Source: Klebsormidium nitens (taxonomy: Eukaryota > Streptophyta > Klebsormidiophyceae > Klebsormidiales > Klebsormidiaceae). Taken from it: a DNA stretch of 64,000 nucleotides. This document shows, piece after piece, positions 11,018 to 23,900 of the stretch. The stretch is from positions 45,412-109,411 of the forward strand of contig DF237244.1 in the NCBI GenBank assembly GCA_000708835.1, written 5' to 3'. Below the pieces are notes generated by a model. It was not told the origin of the DNA. It saw only the letters and a program-made list of their open reading frames with translations, and made no database searches. The translations under genes were made by a program, and so were the position numbers. Every line of letters starts with the position of its first letter. Position 1 is the first letter of the stretch.

Positions 11018-14000
11018 CTACCGTGTCGTGCGCTTCATCATTTCAGGCGCCCCGGGATTGATCCCTAGCAGCATGTTCCCCCCGCTGGGCAGGTATGCCA
11101 CGTTAGGCGTCTGGGCGAGCGTGCCCGCAATCTCCCGGGCTGCCTCGATTCTTCTCAGCTCAATCAGGCCGGAACCAGCGCTCGCGGTAGCCTCTGAGAT
11201 CTGGGGGGAGAATTGGGCAAACAAGTCAGAGACAAACTGTGCCCTTAAAACTCGGAGCTGATAAACAAGATTCGAGAATTGAATTCTTACTAAGCGCCGA
11301 CTGCAAAGGAAGCGGCTAGCGGGCGAACACCGAGAATCCTAGCCTGGATGTCTACATTGACACACATAAAGCCTAGCCTAACGCCGATGCGCAAATGCCG
11401 GGGCGCAGACAGAAATGCCGCCGCAGAGCTTGAGAGCACCAATTCCCTTAACCCCATACGATTTACGTCCGACACACAAATAAATCGTCGGTTGGCAAAA
11501 CTCTCGAGGCTTGTACCCAACAGCGTTCTGACCTACGTAAGCTGGTCAAAGGCAGAATGCGCACACGTCGAGCCGCTGAAGGAAAAGCGGCCTCCAGGAT
11601 GAGGGGCTAAAACACTAAAAACCTAAAGAGCTGAAAACCTCACCAGTCGCGCTGCCTCGCTCTCTCCCTCCGCCCTGATGACAGCCGCGCGCTTCTCCTG
11701 CTCGGCCTTCATGACAACGAACTTCGACCGCTCCGCCTCCTGTTGGGCTGCAAGCACAAAGGGAAAGCACGCTCAGCACATGTGCGCCCTTTGCAACGTC
11801 TGGCTTACAGAACTCAAGGATTTGGGTCGTTTTAAGACGTCCACACCTTCTGAGACGTTTGGGCCTTGCACAAGTGGATTCGGACCGCTCCGGCTCCTGT
11901 TCGGCTGCAACAACGGCGACACAATAAACCACGTCCAAAACGCCTATATTTTGAAACTCGTTCGTTGGTCTGCAGCTTATCTCCGGTCTGCGGGTTGCAG
12001 AGTTTCAGGAGCTTCAAGGTTGTTCCTCCCCAGACACGCAGCCATCATAAAAGGCGAATGTCGTTTCAATCATGCCCAACGGCAGGCTCTTCATTTCTTA
12101 TTTCTTTAGGTTAACCAAAAGGTCAGGTCGCGGAAGACACTCCGTGAAGGATGAGAGAATGGACGGAGAATGGAACCGCCGCTCGAAAGTGGTCAACTCC
12201 AGCAGGAAACGAAAGTGCAAAGACACGGAATTTCAAGAATGAGGCCACCCTCTTATTCTGGGGACAAGAAGAGCCTGCACAAGCTCTGTTCCCGTTGACT
12301 ACTCTGCGTCTCTGATCAATGGAAGTGTGGCATTGTGCCTCCTCTGAAGGTGCAAGAGCCAATCGTTGAGCCCAAAAGAACTGTTTGCGATCGTGCATCG
12401 AACATCGAGAGTTGCATATATCAGATAAGCTGAAGACTTTGCTCGCTGATCAGGAATATGAACTCACGCTTCGCAATCTGGACAGACTTCATCGGCTAGA
12501 GTGAGGGTTGGACAAGTCTTCGGACGCACAAGCTCCAACGTAACCCTTACTGAGAAGAGGGACAAAGCATTTCTAAAAGCTTACCGACTTGCTTCGCCTC
12601 AATGGCTCGTGAGAACTCTTGCCCGAAAGAAAGGTGTGTCTGCAGGGGGACAGGGAGAGCATCAGAAAGATGCAAAGAGGACGCCCGCCGCCCTGCGCGC
12701 TGTGCGTAAATACCTCTGTTTGCAAACTCTTGAAAGAGGTGACTGTCCACCTAGAAGAGAATAACTGCTCTCCCACCTTATCTACATGATAAACTTTCTT
12801 TTCAAGCACAGTAAACCAGTGTTCAAAGTTGACCTGTGCCCACGACCCGCCAATCGCTGATGGACTCGGCTTATCTCCCCATAACCTTTACACAGCGCTG
12901 CACGCAATCTGCCTCACACACTACCGCGACAAACCAGACGGAGGCACTCTTAACCTGGATCACCGGTGCGTTTCAGGAACGTGAAGACGGATGCAAAGTT
13001 GGAGCAGAGCCAAGGAGTAATGCAAGCGAGCTCACAATAGCAACGTCGTCAAGAAGAATGTTGAAGTCCTTAGCCCGCATGACCAGGCTCTCACGGACCA
13101 GCTTGGACACCTGCAGGGAAGCCCGGACGTCTATTAGCACTGGAATCACGTCAGCACTCGTGACCATACGGAACGCCTTCAGTATGTTTGTTGGCGGACA
13201 TAGTCGGGGCCAAGGAGGTGAAACGCTGTCGAACCCCTCCATGATTTATTTTTGATTTGTAACGCTGCGATGTCGAGTATTGCGACCTCCTGCACTCCTT
13301 AGTGTAACAGCGGTGCTGGACAACTTCCTCACTCTCAAAATCTTTCCCCAGACCTTTTTGAAGCGAAAATCTGCCGTATCTCTCTCAATGTATGAGATCA
13401 ATACTTCAGCCGAGATGACGCCCGCTGTGACATCGGCTCTTGAAGCGGTCCAACACTGGACGACTTCAACGAGCAAGCGGTGGACATCTTATAGACTGCA
13501 TTCATTCCCAATCAACTTCGGCTGGTCGTCAGCGAGACGATTCTTAAATGTCATCCCCGTCTCAACTGAGCATCGAGTCGACACATTTCAGCGTTCGTCC
13601 GGACCGGATGAGGCTCTGCAAGCTTCAAAAATGCGAAAGCAACGTTTCTTTATGTAGGCGGCCCCCTGTTGAGCGGGCAACCCCAAATACAGTACATGGG
13701 CACCATGCCGGCAAATCCTTCGGATGAGCATAGCGTTTCGCCGACGAGGAGGTCCCCTTGCAAATTGACCCAAAAGCCCATCTTAACACTGAAGTAACGA
13801 GATAGAACGTACGGTGCACCAACAGGATCTGCGTGAACCTCAGAGAATACCCTTTCGTAACAGGGGGCAAGGCGGCTCAAATAACGCGGACTGAAAGAGC
13901 TCCGTCAGACCCTACATGTATCTCCTTTCTCTCGCTCCCTTCAGGGGCGGGCGGAAACAATGACAACCATAGACACCGGGGGCATTTTTGCACCAGGGGT

Positions 14001-16936
14001 TGACTTACATAAGGACGCTCCGTCAGCAGCTGGTCCGCATTGAACTGAGCCTGCACGAGACAAGGGATAATATGTTGATTGATTGCCTATGTGCGTTGAA
14101 GAACCGTCGAAGAAGAGCAGATGCCCCATCAGGAACGTCCTGCAACAACTTTGGTTCTGATGAGCACGCAACTCGGGAGTGGTCGACCTTGAATTTGACC
14201 GCCATAATTTGCCGACAGACTAGCGTTGAAGACTCGTGGTAGTACTGGTATGAGAAGCAAAAGCGGGCCAAAGGGAGCCTTTGACGCGGAATCTCGGGTC
14301 ATATCACCAGCACGGAAACTCTTCGAGGAAGAGGGCAGTTCAAGAAAAAGTCCGTGACGACCGTGAGGGGTCTCGTTCCAAAGTAAGGCGACGGAGCCCC
14401 TTACGACAACGAACGAAACTCAGCCGACAAGATCATCCATAACCACCGCAGCCTACAACTTCTACTTCCAAGGCAGCATCCTTCCTTCGGAGGAAAAAGC
14501 GCTCATACTCAAGGAATGCAGCATCGCTTCCCAGCAAGGTGCGCTCAGAGGGAAAGAAAGACAGAAATGAGAAGGTGGTGAGCAAAAGGACCCACCACGA
14601 CGGCCTTGAGGACTTCGTTTCCGATCGACGGCAGCACGCGCTCGTCGTAGTCAACGCCCAGCGTTGTGAAGATGCGAGGCAGGCGGTCTACGTCTGGCTT
14701 GGAGAGCACGCGCAGCGTCAGGTTGACCATCTGAAGATCTGCGCGAAACCAACGAAAGACAATCTCAGATGATGACCCACAAGCAGCGGGCGGGACTAGA
14801 AGATGTGCACAGCGGGGGAGTCGCGACAGGGGAAAGGAGGTTGTTGGAGCTCGCGCAGCGTCAGGTTGCCCATCATAATGTGCACAAATGACCAAAGAGA
14901 TATTTTCTCAGGTGATGACCCACAAGCAGCGGGCGCGCCACAAAAGATGTGCACAGCGGAGGAACTGCAAATGGGAAAAGGAGGCTCTTTGAGAGCACGC
15001 CCAGCGTCAGGTTGACCATCTGGAGATCTGCGCAAAGACCCGAGGCGATCTCAGATGACGCTTGGAAAGTGTGCACAGTAAGAAAAATTGGTGGAGTCTG
15101 GAATGAACGAGTGTGAATGAGCAGTGCTGTCGCAGCATTGGGTTCACCATCTGCAAGTCTACACAGAAACAAAAGACGATTGCACCAGTGGCGGGTGCAA
15201 TTGAACAATGTGCACACTGTCAAGAGTTGGTATTGTCGAGAATGAAGGAGAGTGAATGAGCGGTGCTTTCGGAGCGATGAAACACTAACAGGCTCTATGA
15301 ATTAATTATCCCGCATCCGAGGAGTATGTGGAGCGCTCGTTCAGGATCTTGCTGATCATGGGCACTGATGGCCTTCAGCAGCAAGCGGCACAACCATTTG
15401 GGAATGAGCACGACATTGCGAGCTCACGGGATCCTCCGCTACTTCATTTAGGGGCAAAGAGAAGATCGGTGGGCACGGACGTGTGCTGAAGAAAGGAGAG
15501 GGCGAGCAGAGCACAAGTGCCGTCAGTTCAAGGATAACCGAGAACAAGATGCTGAAAAAAGGCGAAGGCGCGAAGAGCACAAGTGCCGTCAGTTCAAAGA
15601 CAACCGAGAAGCAGGTAAAGTAGGACTCGTAAGAGGAATGAAAACCAAGTTGGAGGCCACCATAGAGACAGCGCACCTTTTGTACCGGTGACTGAGGTGA
15701 TGGAGCGCGGGCGTGTGCGGACTTCAAAGATGTAGGGCTTTTGCAGTACGGGGATGAGGAAGTGCGTGCCCTCGCCCACCGTCTGGTCCTTCACTCCGAC
15801 GAGACGATCGAAGATGACCGCACGCTCACCTCCATCAACTGCAGGTAAAGAGACATACTAAATCACATGTTCCAAATGCAGTCAAAGAAACCTGCAAGAC
15901 AGGCGGACACTTTCTGTTCGATTGACCGGAAACAAAAGCGGCATCAAAGTAGATTATTGTCGGGGTGAACGGCACGCTCGCTCTGAAGGCAGCAATCAAA
16001 CATAGACTAAACGGCCAGGTGAGCCAACTCGCAGTGAATTTCGTCAAGTTTTGAGCAAGTGTTGCTAGCCACAGGTCGAAGCAGACAAGGCGCCACCAAA
16101 GAAAACCCAAGGCACAAACGTCATGTTACAGTGGATGACTTGATATGTTAGTTGCTTGACAAATTTCTACATTTGATTACAGACCTAGCGCGCAACTACC
16201 ACTGCAGAGTACATCACAGGGACGCCAAACACGAATTTCTTTGAAGACTTACATTCGACGAAACTTTTCGACATCTAGATCCGTAACTGCTAGCAAAACC
16301 CAAGACGATGGGCGTGTCGCTTTTAATAACTCTGCCAAAAGCAGTCGTGCTGCTTTTATAACACCTTATGGGCGTTTGCCAAAGTAACTCGCAGAATCGT
16401 CTTTTAAACATTCCGTTGAAGATATCAGCAGACCAGATTGACACAACACACAACTCGGGGATTTTGTCGGGCGAATCAATCTACAAAAGCCTGTCCTTCC
16501 TGTCAAAACGCCAGTTACCATTACCGTTGAGAGAAGGGGATGTGTAGTTGGTCCATCCATGCAGATTTGAGAAGACATTTCCAGTAGGTATCATGCTAAA
16601 TACAGGATTACATCTGCCGGACTTGGGATTTCGTACAACGCATACCACTCTTGCATCAGTACTACACAATCCTTCTGAACACCTGACAGAGAAGCTTGGT
16701 GTGACCGAAACGGCACACAATAAACTCAAACTCCAGACTCAACTTGGACCAGCCCTGTTGCGCCCGTGAGGTGCAGCACACCATAGATCACAAGCACACT
16801 TTGCAGAGGCACCATTTCTTCCAAGGGATGCGCACTCACCTGTGTAAAGGGACGCTTGCAGAGCGCTCCCACCAATTCCTACAAGCACTCCCAGCTGGCC
16901 CAAACGAGAGAGGAAGGTGCCTGCACCAGCGGCCAT
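11018..16936 (-). CDS. PHB: Prohibitin, type I (PHB3-like)
   Basis: This is a complete eight-exon gene. Exons in order are 16936-16840, 15838-15677, 14738-14596, 14050-14009, 13110-13036, 12639-12585, 11747-11644 and 11200-11018. All phases agree, giving 286 residues, close to the 270-280 usual for plant type-I prohibitins. Prohibitins form ring scaffolds in the mitochondrial inner membrane and chaperone respiratory and m-AAA protease complexes. A hydrophobic N-terminal anchor (residues about 10-28) precedes the PHB domain, with [30 protein letters not shown] and [13 protein letters not shown]. The C-terminal coiled coil follows ([55 protein letters not shown]). The tail ends with an extra [11 protein letters not shown] after the usual family end. 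Introns 2 and 6 contain partial copies of the exon that follows them. Confidence 0.96.
11874..11912 (-). repeat. Partial copy of the start of prohibitin exon 7 in intron 6
   Basis: Read on the minus strand this is a GCAG acceptor-like site followed by about 30 bases similar to the start of the real exon 7 at 11747. It would encode [11 protein letters not shown] where the true exon gives [11 protein letters not shown]. It lies 157 bp from the genuine acceptor. No exon-length continuation follows. Confidence 0.7.
14699..15290 (-). repeat. Four tandem copies of the start of prohibitin exon 3 in intron 2
   Basis: The acceptor and first tens of bases of exon 3 (coding [12 protein letters not shown], real copy ending at 14738) recur upstream. 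The core GGTTGACCAT or a close variant appears near 14721, 14865, 15011 and 15141, giving a period of about 130-146 bp. The flanking GTGCAC and CACAAGCAGCGGGCG motifs recur too. The third copy keeps an acceptor and reads [14 protein letters not shown] before running off into unrelated sequence. The other upstream copies are decayed. Confidence 0.85.
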
Positions 16937-18104
16937 CTTGAGATAAACTTATGGTCGCCTTCTCTCAACGAGTTGCCCTCTTACTCAGTCCAAGATAGCT
17001 TTGAGCTTGCCGATAACCCTGCACCCGCTAGCCCTTCTCGCCTGTTGCTCTTTGGCCAACCTCTACAAACCGCTACAAAATTGCACGAATGGCGATGGCG
17101 AATCTCACACTTTCACCGACAAACTTCCTGCTTCCCTCCCTGCTCAGTGCTTGCCAGTGCTTGCAAATTTTGACGATGACTTCCAAGGTACGCACCCTTG
17201 CGGACCACGTGTTTGACAGGTGCTTTCTGATTGGTTGAAAAGTCCGTTGCTATTTCACACTGTGCGCGCTAGCGGAGCTCAATATTGAACGCTGCATTCA
17301 GCTTCATTTGCTGGCACTGGAGCAAAAGCATCAAAGCATTCTCCTTTTATTAGTGTCTCCGCCCCGCCAAATAGGTGTAAAGCACACTCAAACACCTGAA
17401 GTCATCGGAGTCCTGAGTCTGATGTCAGTGGTTACGGGCTGTGGTTAGGATAGTGACAGTGACGCTGACAAGTGACATTGACTGACATTGACATTGACGG
17501 TGACCGGGGCTCTCACTGGGACATTAGGGTTATGTTGCAAACCTGTAACGGTTCGTGGCAATCGACTAGCGTTTTGTTAGGGTTACGTCATTTTCCAGTG
17601 ACATTAGGGTTACTCACTGACAGTGACAACCGGGCAGAGTACTTTTGGTTTAGTGTATGTAGCCACTTCCTCCGACCCGGTCCCCATCTAGACCGGGAGC
17701 CGTACCGCAAACTGTACGGTAAATCGACAACTCTGACGGAAATTTGATCAAAGGACCTGATCTGACAATTTGATCCACGCGGACACCTTGACAGCCAATA
17801 ATCCCGCGTGTAAAGAGTTTTCACACTTTCTGAAGTCTGAGACACTAATAAAAGGAGAATGCTTTGTCGTACTTGCGGCACTGGATCATGACAGCTTGAT
17901 GAACGCTGCTGAGGCAAAACGTGGTCACCATCTTCCTGATCAAGGGTCGTCTGAGCTCTCGAGGCGTTTGCGACGCGTATGGTGACTGATAAGGCGGCAG
18001 CTGCTAGCAGTTTTACTGCTAGCTGCTTTAGCCTGCGTCGGTGATCGAGATTGAGACTAAAGAAGGGGCATGAGAGAGCATCACCTGACCGCTTCCTGCT
18101 CACC
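16937..18104. other. Divergent intergenic region between prohibitin and cytidine deaminase
   Basis: The region should contain both promoters. At about 17420-17640 it holds short repeats built from GTGACATTGAC and CATTAGGGTTA. I see no gene in it. A long minus-strand open frame at 17588-18277 overlaps the deaminase exon and is treated as chance. Confidence 0.5.
17420..17640 (+). repeat. Short GACATTGAC and TTAGGGTTA repeats
   Basis: Degenerate copies of GTGACAGTGAC and GACATTGACATTGAC occur at 17450-17510. At least two copies of ACATTAGGGTTA occur near 17520 and 17600. The TTAGGG units resemble telomere-like motifs but are isolated. Confidence 0.5.
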
Positions 18105-19534
18105 ATGAATAGAGCTACTGCAGTTGCCAGAAGCTGCAAATTCTCCTTCCGACTAGCTGGCTGCTTAAATTCCCTCGTGCAAGATGTTGGCCAGCATGAG
18201 AGATTGCTTCTTTCAAGACGCTTCCAAGGATCAGGGTTCCATGGCGCTTCTGTTTGCTCAGGTCCCAATCGGACCACATTCCGGTCAAAGGACTCAAGTC
18301 CAAGTCCAGCACCAGGTAATCTTTTCAGACGGGGAGTGACCGCTTGCGCTTCTACGCTCAGTACGCCTAAGAATGTGCACGCGGATCCAGTCAGCTTCTC
18401 TCAGGATGGAGCAGCCAAAGTTCCATTTGTCATCGACGCAGACGAAGCCGCTCGCCAGGTGGCAGCTTCAGGACTCTCAGAGGAGGCCTATCTCGCACAG
18501 CTAGTCAAACCGACCCTCCCCTTGGCCCGGCCCGTGATGTCCAAGTTCCATGTAGGGGCGGTCGGGCTAGGCGTCAGCGGCCGCATCTTCCGGGGGGTCA
18601 ATCTAGAGTTCCCAGGCCTCCCCCTGCAACAATCAATCCACGCAGAACAGTTTATGATTACGAACGCGATGCTCCATGGGGAAAGGGCCCTGAAAGCGAT
18701 TGCGGTGTCGGCTGCGCCGTGCGGTCACTGCCGGCAGTTTATGTGCGAGTTGCCAGACTCTGGGAAGCTCAAGATCCTGATTGTGGACAGTCACGCAGAG
18801 GAGAGCACACTGGAGCAGCTGTTGCCTCACAGGTGATGACTGTCCTGAGCCCCTTGCATTTGCAGTTACGGGAAGGCACTTACGAAGTTTCTTCGTTGTC
18901 TAATACAAGATCCTATCTTCAATCAACAGCCTTTGCTGGCCTGCACAAGGTCAAGCTGCTCAGAAAGTGAGCTGCAGTCACTAAGTCGCTCTTCTTCCTT
19001 CTTGTTGGAGATGCAGTAAATTCGTCAGAGATTTCAGTTCTCATTATAAGTACTCCCTTGCCCTTGACTCTACTATGGCCTTTGCTTTCGTCCCACAGGT
19101 TCGGCCCCCACGACTTGAAGGAGGATGCATTCCCTCTGTTACTAGCAGAGCGAGACAACCGACTCGAACTGGAAGATGAGGACGGTAGCGAAGGGAGCAG
19201 AGAGCTGCGGGAAGCTGCGCTTGAGGCTGCGAACAAATCTTACGCGCCGTATCTAGATTGTCCGTCGGGGCTGGCAATCAGAACAGCGGGGGGAAAGGTG
19301 TACAGCGGATCCTACATTGAGTCGGCGGCGCACAACCCGAGCATGTCGCCGTTGCACTGCGCGCTAGTCGCGGCTGTTGCGCTTGGCGGGGAGAGCTTTG
19401 TAGATATACGGGAAGCAACGCTTGTGGAGAAGCGTGTGGCACAGACAGAGCACGCGGAGATCATGAAAATCTCGCTTGCAAAGATTGCTCCTCAGGCGAG
19501 GTTAGCTGTTTCTTATGCGCGGAGGAAACTGTGA
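18105..19534 (+). CDS. CDA: Cytidine deaminase (plant-type, two-domain)
   Basis: This two-exon gene (18105-18832 and 19099-19534, joined inside an Arg codon before FGPHDLKEDAFP) encodes about 387 residues. Cytidine deaminase converts cytidine and deoxycytidine to uridine and deoxyuridine in pyrimidine salvage. The first catalytic domain has the zinc site: HAEQ at about residue 179 gives the ligand His and the proton-shuttling Glu, and PCGHC at about 205 gives the two Cys ligands. FHVGAVGLG is the substrate-binding strand. The second domain (NKSYAPYLDCPSGLAIRT, SYIESAAHNPSMSPLHCAL) is the degenerate repeat seen in plant and E. coli-type enzymes. The first 95 residues are rich in Ser and Arg and may be an organelle transit peptide, since plant cytosolic enzymes lack them. 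The ATG at 18105 has a good CACC context and is the first ATG in frame. Confidence 0.94.
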
Positions 19535-20201
19535 TCAGCTCTGTTGTCTGTCTGGACTGAGCACGTGTTGTTGGCCTGCCTGGAGCGAGCTCCGAAACAT
19601 CAAAGACTACTTGAAGGCCTTCTTGAACAGCCTAATCGTACATAAATCCTATCTATACGCAGGGTTCACAAAGAAAGGAAAATGAAAGCTAGTGCCATAG
19701 TGCAACTTATTAATAGAAACGATGTTCGAATGTTGCATAGGTCCGCAAATTCAGCAACAGTTTCTATCAACCCTCAGCGACCATCAGTCCTTAATCAATT
19801 ATGGTCAAATGAGTCAATTGCCAAGCACTTTTTTTTCTTGTGCTTCGACTTGATCAAACTTGAGCTTATGCATCGGTCTTTCCGATCATAGATCGATCAT
19901 GTCAATACACTATTTGTACGTTCGAGATTATTACAGGTCATCTAAGTTTCATGTGACATCGGGAATAATCCGAAGCACTCCGAGCGCAAGTGAAAGGTGT
20001 CCTCACTCGTTCTGTTGCACGTTAAAGGCGATCGACTCACGCATGCTGTGTTCGAGACCTAGAGAGCTGCCGTCTATAACAATCTCTGATACTTTATAAC
20101 AGTCTCAGGCAATAGCTATAAATTTCATGTTACATGAGAAGATTATATGCCCGGATTTGATCGTGTGCACAGGGGTGTATATATTTGATGCTGCAATCAA
20201 G
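19535..20201. other. Intergenic region downstream of cytidine deaminase
   Basis: This AT-richer stretch between convergent 3' ends shows no coding character. I see no repeat or RNA gene in it. Confidence 0.45.
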
Positions 20202-20355
20202 CTAGTGCGCCTTGAAGTTGATCGTGGCGCCGCTGCATGAAACAAGCATGTGCCGCCCATAAGCGTCTACCTCGGAATCCAATGAATCCGCGAATGCAGG
20301 GACAAATCTTCGCCAGCCATATGCATGCATGTCCAGATCCACTCGGTTTGCAGGT
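20202..20355 (-). CDS. Possible terminal exon of an unidentified gene
   Basis: A minus-strand frame ending at 20202 reads VDLDMHAYGWRRFVPAFADS, then a Glu-Val-Asp-Ala-Tyr run into GRHMLVSCSGATINFKAH. It has the residue balance of real protein and follows a pyrimidine-rich acceptor-like stretch at about 20356. A second coding-like piece lies upstream at about 20420-20525 (ICGWEAAFRAMDARNIFKRT, in another frame). That would fit a spliced gene, but I could not join the two with consistent phase or find a start. I do not recognise the family. It could be a gene relic. Confidence 0.3.
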
Positions 20356-20907
20356 AGTAAGAAAGAGTAGAATGTGCTCATGCACCTTAGTACTGAGGTA
20401 TGCTCATTCATTCCTAATGGAAGTAGGGGTAAATATAGTACGTTTGAATATGTTTCTCGCATCCATGGCGCGAAAGGCAGCTTCCCAGCCGCAGATTGAA
20501 TCGATTTCAAATAGTCCAGATTAACTCTCTCACTCGTTCTGTACAAACATCTCATATACGTTTCATGTTCACTAATCTGCCAGTGCAAGCCGTTAGTCCA
20601 ATCTGAGTTAAACATAAGCCTAAGCAATCAATGTGGCAGTGGCTAGATCCGCAGCCCGCGGACTGCCGGAAGTCAAGGTACGTGTTTCCTTTTATTTTGA
20701 ACGAATCTCTTTCTAGCGACATTTGCCATAACAATATTGATACTAGAGCATAGCTTCGAAGCCCTTTCTCCGGTTTCTACTTGCGACGCTGATGCTTTCC
20801 TCATACCCTACGCACGTTGTACTCATGCGACCACCCTTGTCTAGATTCTCTCTGGCGCAAGGACTACGGCTCGAGCTACGTTTGTTTGGCTGATACGTGG
20901 CAGCGGC

Positions 20908-23900
20908 CTAGTGGATGGTGACTTCTTTGATCTTTGAAAGGAGGCCGCTGTTGTAAGCTTTCTCGACGTCATCCATTGCTGGCTCCTTCTTGAAAGCTCT
21001 CTCGCTGCACGTGGCGGGAGCAAAGTATCAAATCAAGTTTTCAACTTTTCCTATCCTTAAACGGTGTACTTGCATGCTCTGCGATGGCTCCTTCAGAATC
21101 GCATTGCATCCTTTTTCTGATCGAAACGAAGTTGAACATTCCCTGACGCTTGACGGGTTTATTGACGCCAATCCAATGATCTCTTGTTCAACAGTTCAAA
21201 ACCGACATCTGCCATCCTTCATGCCATGTCCTCCAGGCAAAGAATCGTAATTAAGCCTTCCGTCCGACTCTCGGGCTTCGATGCATAAAGTCGATCTCAC
21301 ACCGGACCTGCCTTTGCATCAAAATTGCGATGCTAGAAGAAGCATGTTTCCTGCTTACTGAGTCAGATCCCCCGACCGATCAGACCAGAGCGTCTAAGTC
21401 TAATTTGCAGCCGAGTCGTTATTTTCTTCAAGAAGGAGAGGACACTCTTCTCACCGTATCTGCCTCTCCAGCTCGTTCTTGTGCGCGATCCGGCGTTCCG
21501 CTTCCGCCTTCCGGCGCGCCTGGTCCGCGGCCGCCTGGTCCGCCTCCTGCTTCAGCCGCGCCTTGAGCAGCGCCAACTCCTCCTCCTTGGCGCGCACCCG
21601 CCGCTCCTGCCAGCGGAAAAGGAACTCAGGAAAGGCGGGAACGGAACCTAAAGATCGACTGTTCAAATTCAATTCGGGCGCTCCTTACCACGAACCCGTG
21701 TTTGTGCAGCATTTCCACCGAGTCACGGCCACCGCTCCTTACAGTAGAGACAGGCAGTCTCAAGACAACCATGGAATTTTCTGCAAGTCACTTATGTACA
21801 AATACTTATGATTCGTAGGTCCAAAAACTGCCGCCTTGAGCACCTCCGTTGCTGAGAAGGAGTTCGAAAAACACTGCTATACACATCCCAAGGAAAAACT
21901 GAGAAGAAAATGGCACCCTAGCAGCGCGCGCGCACCTCCTTGTCTTTGAGCTGTTGCGCGAGCACGCGCTTCATCTCCTCCCGCTTGTCCACGAGTGCGC
22001 GCTGGCGCCGCTTCTCGTCCTCCGCGTTCTCGCGCTGTTTTTGCTCTTGCAGCCGCTCCAGCATCGCCTCGTCCTGGCAGCAATATACTCGGAGTTTTAC
22101 CAATCTTCCGAGCTTTATGTTGCTCATAATCATAGACTCTCTGAGCTTTAGGGTCGCGGGGCTTGGTCTGATAGCACACTGACAGTGGTCCTAAGACGCT
22201 TACTCGTGGAATTGGGCTAGCCGACTCAAGGGAAAATTTGTCTAGCCGACAAACAACGATCCGCCAGCTTCGACGGGTGCAGCTACAACTCAGAACGGTT
22301 AGGTCGAACACAGAGACCCCTTCGCTTTTATGGGCTCGAAAAAGTGCCTCTGCACTCGAAACAGAGCCTTCCAGAACCTTCCGGCCCTTTCATTTACCAG
22401 GACCCCACCAAAGCCATTGACAGACTTAAAACCCTAGAACCCTAAAACCCTTATTTCTAAAACCCTAAAACTCAAACGGACTTTCTCATCGACATATTGC
22501 AGGATTCTGGCAACCGACATCATATATGCGCTCACCACCAGGCCCTTCTTCTGCATCTCGGGAATTTTGGTGAGCGCCATCGCCATGCGCCGCGCCTGGT
22601 CGTCCTGCCGGGCCTGCCACTCCGCCTTCCGCTTCTCAGCCTGCGGAACGGAAAACGGATTCTCGGAATAACGGAAAGACGTCTACTACGCCGGAAGATG
22701 GAACTTCGCGCATGTTCTGCACACCGGGCTGACGGAATCCCTCCTGTTAGAACGGACGGAAGGAGAACAGGGTTTTCCCGGCGGACTCTAGGGACCCCCT
22801 TTCAATATAACCGTCCATAATCCCTTCAATCGCCATAAATGTTAGTGGACCCGATATCCCAGACCTTTACCTTTCGAACCTTATAATCAGGAGGGGTCTC
22901 TTATATCGGCTCGACCCTTCCGTTCTGTCATCGCTATCAGAGCCTGGTATCCTTCAGGTAGCCTCAAAGCCATCAGCATTTGCAGAGCTCTCTGGTACTC
23001 GCAATGAAAGCAGAAAGACTCTGCTCTCGCAGGTTCTTGTTCTCCAGACCCTTTCGTACGGTCTTCACCTGCTTCTCAATCTCCTCCGTGTACTGTTGCG
23101 TGTACTCGATCTCGTCCTCGATCTTCTTCTTCTTGGCCGCCAGTTTCATGAGCCGGCTCTCCTCGTTGGCCGCCAGGAACTTCTTCATCGCCTCCTTGCT
23201 CGCCTTGCGCGCGCGCTCCTCCGCCATGCGCGCCCTCTGCAAAAAGAGGCCCAAGGTCGTCATATATATATATTCGAAGTGGCAGCTCTTGCGCGCGCGC
23301 ACCTCCCCCTTACGCGCGCGCTCCTTCGCCTCTGCAGAGGATGCCCGGGGTCGTTAGCCACACTCTAGAGCTGACCGCTCTGGCCCGCGACGGACCTAAT
23401 TCTAAAGACACTGCGAAGCTCACGCCGCGCAACGGACGAGGAGCGAAGCACACGACAAACGAAGGTTCTGACAACAAGCGTTCGACGGCGTAGCATATTT
23501 CGCGCCGCTTTACACGTGAGCTTGCAAACTAATGATTCTCAGAATAAGCCTTCGACGTCGTAGCATATTTTGCAGCTCTCCACACGCAAGCTTTCAATCT
23601 AATGGTGCCCTTTCATTGACTCGGTATATATGTATCTGGGGACGACACCAGCTGGATTCGGAAAGGAGCTCTGACTTTCTAGGAAGAAAGGAAGGAAGGA
23701 GGCCACAATTACCTTTGAGCTGTTGGCCAAGAGTTGTTCCCGAGCTTCACAAAATCAAGTCCGACGATTTCGGCTTCTTCAGGAAAGGGCCAACAAACAC
23801 AGAGCTTTTTCACCCACTTTGTTCCAACCCATGTCGGGAGTGATTCCAATCTCAGCACTGGCGTGCCCCACTTTGTTCCACGTGCTCTCAAATTGTGGCT

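Noticed and set aside
17588-18277. Minus-strand open frame of 229 codons
   Set aside because: It overlaps the start of the cytidine deaminase exon on the other strand, has no domain-like text, and runs through short repeats. Treated as chance.
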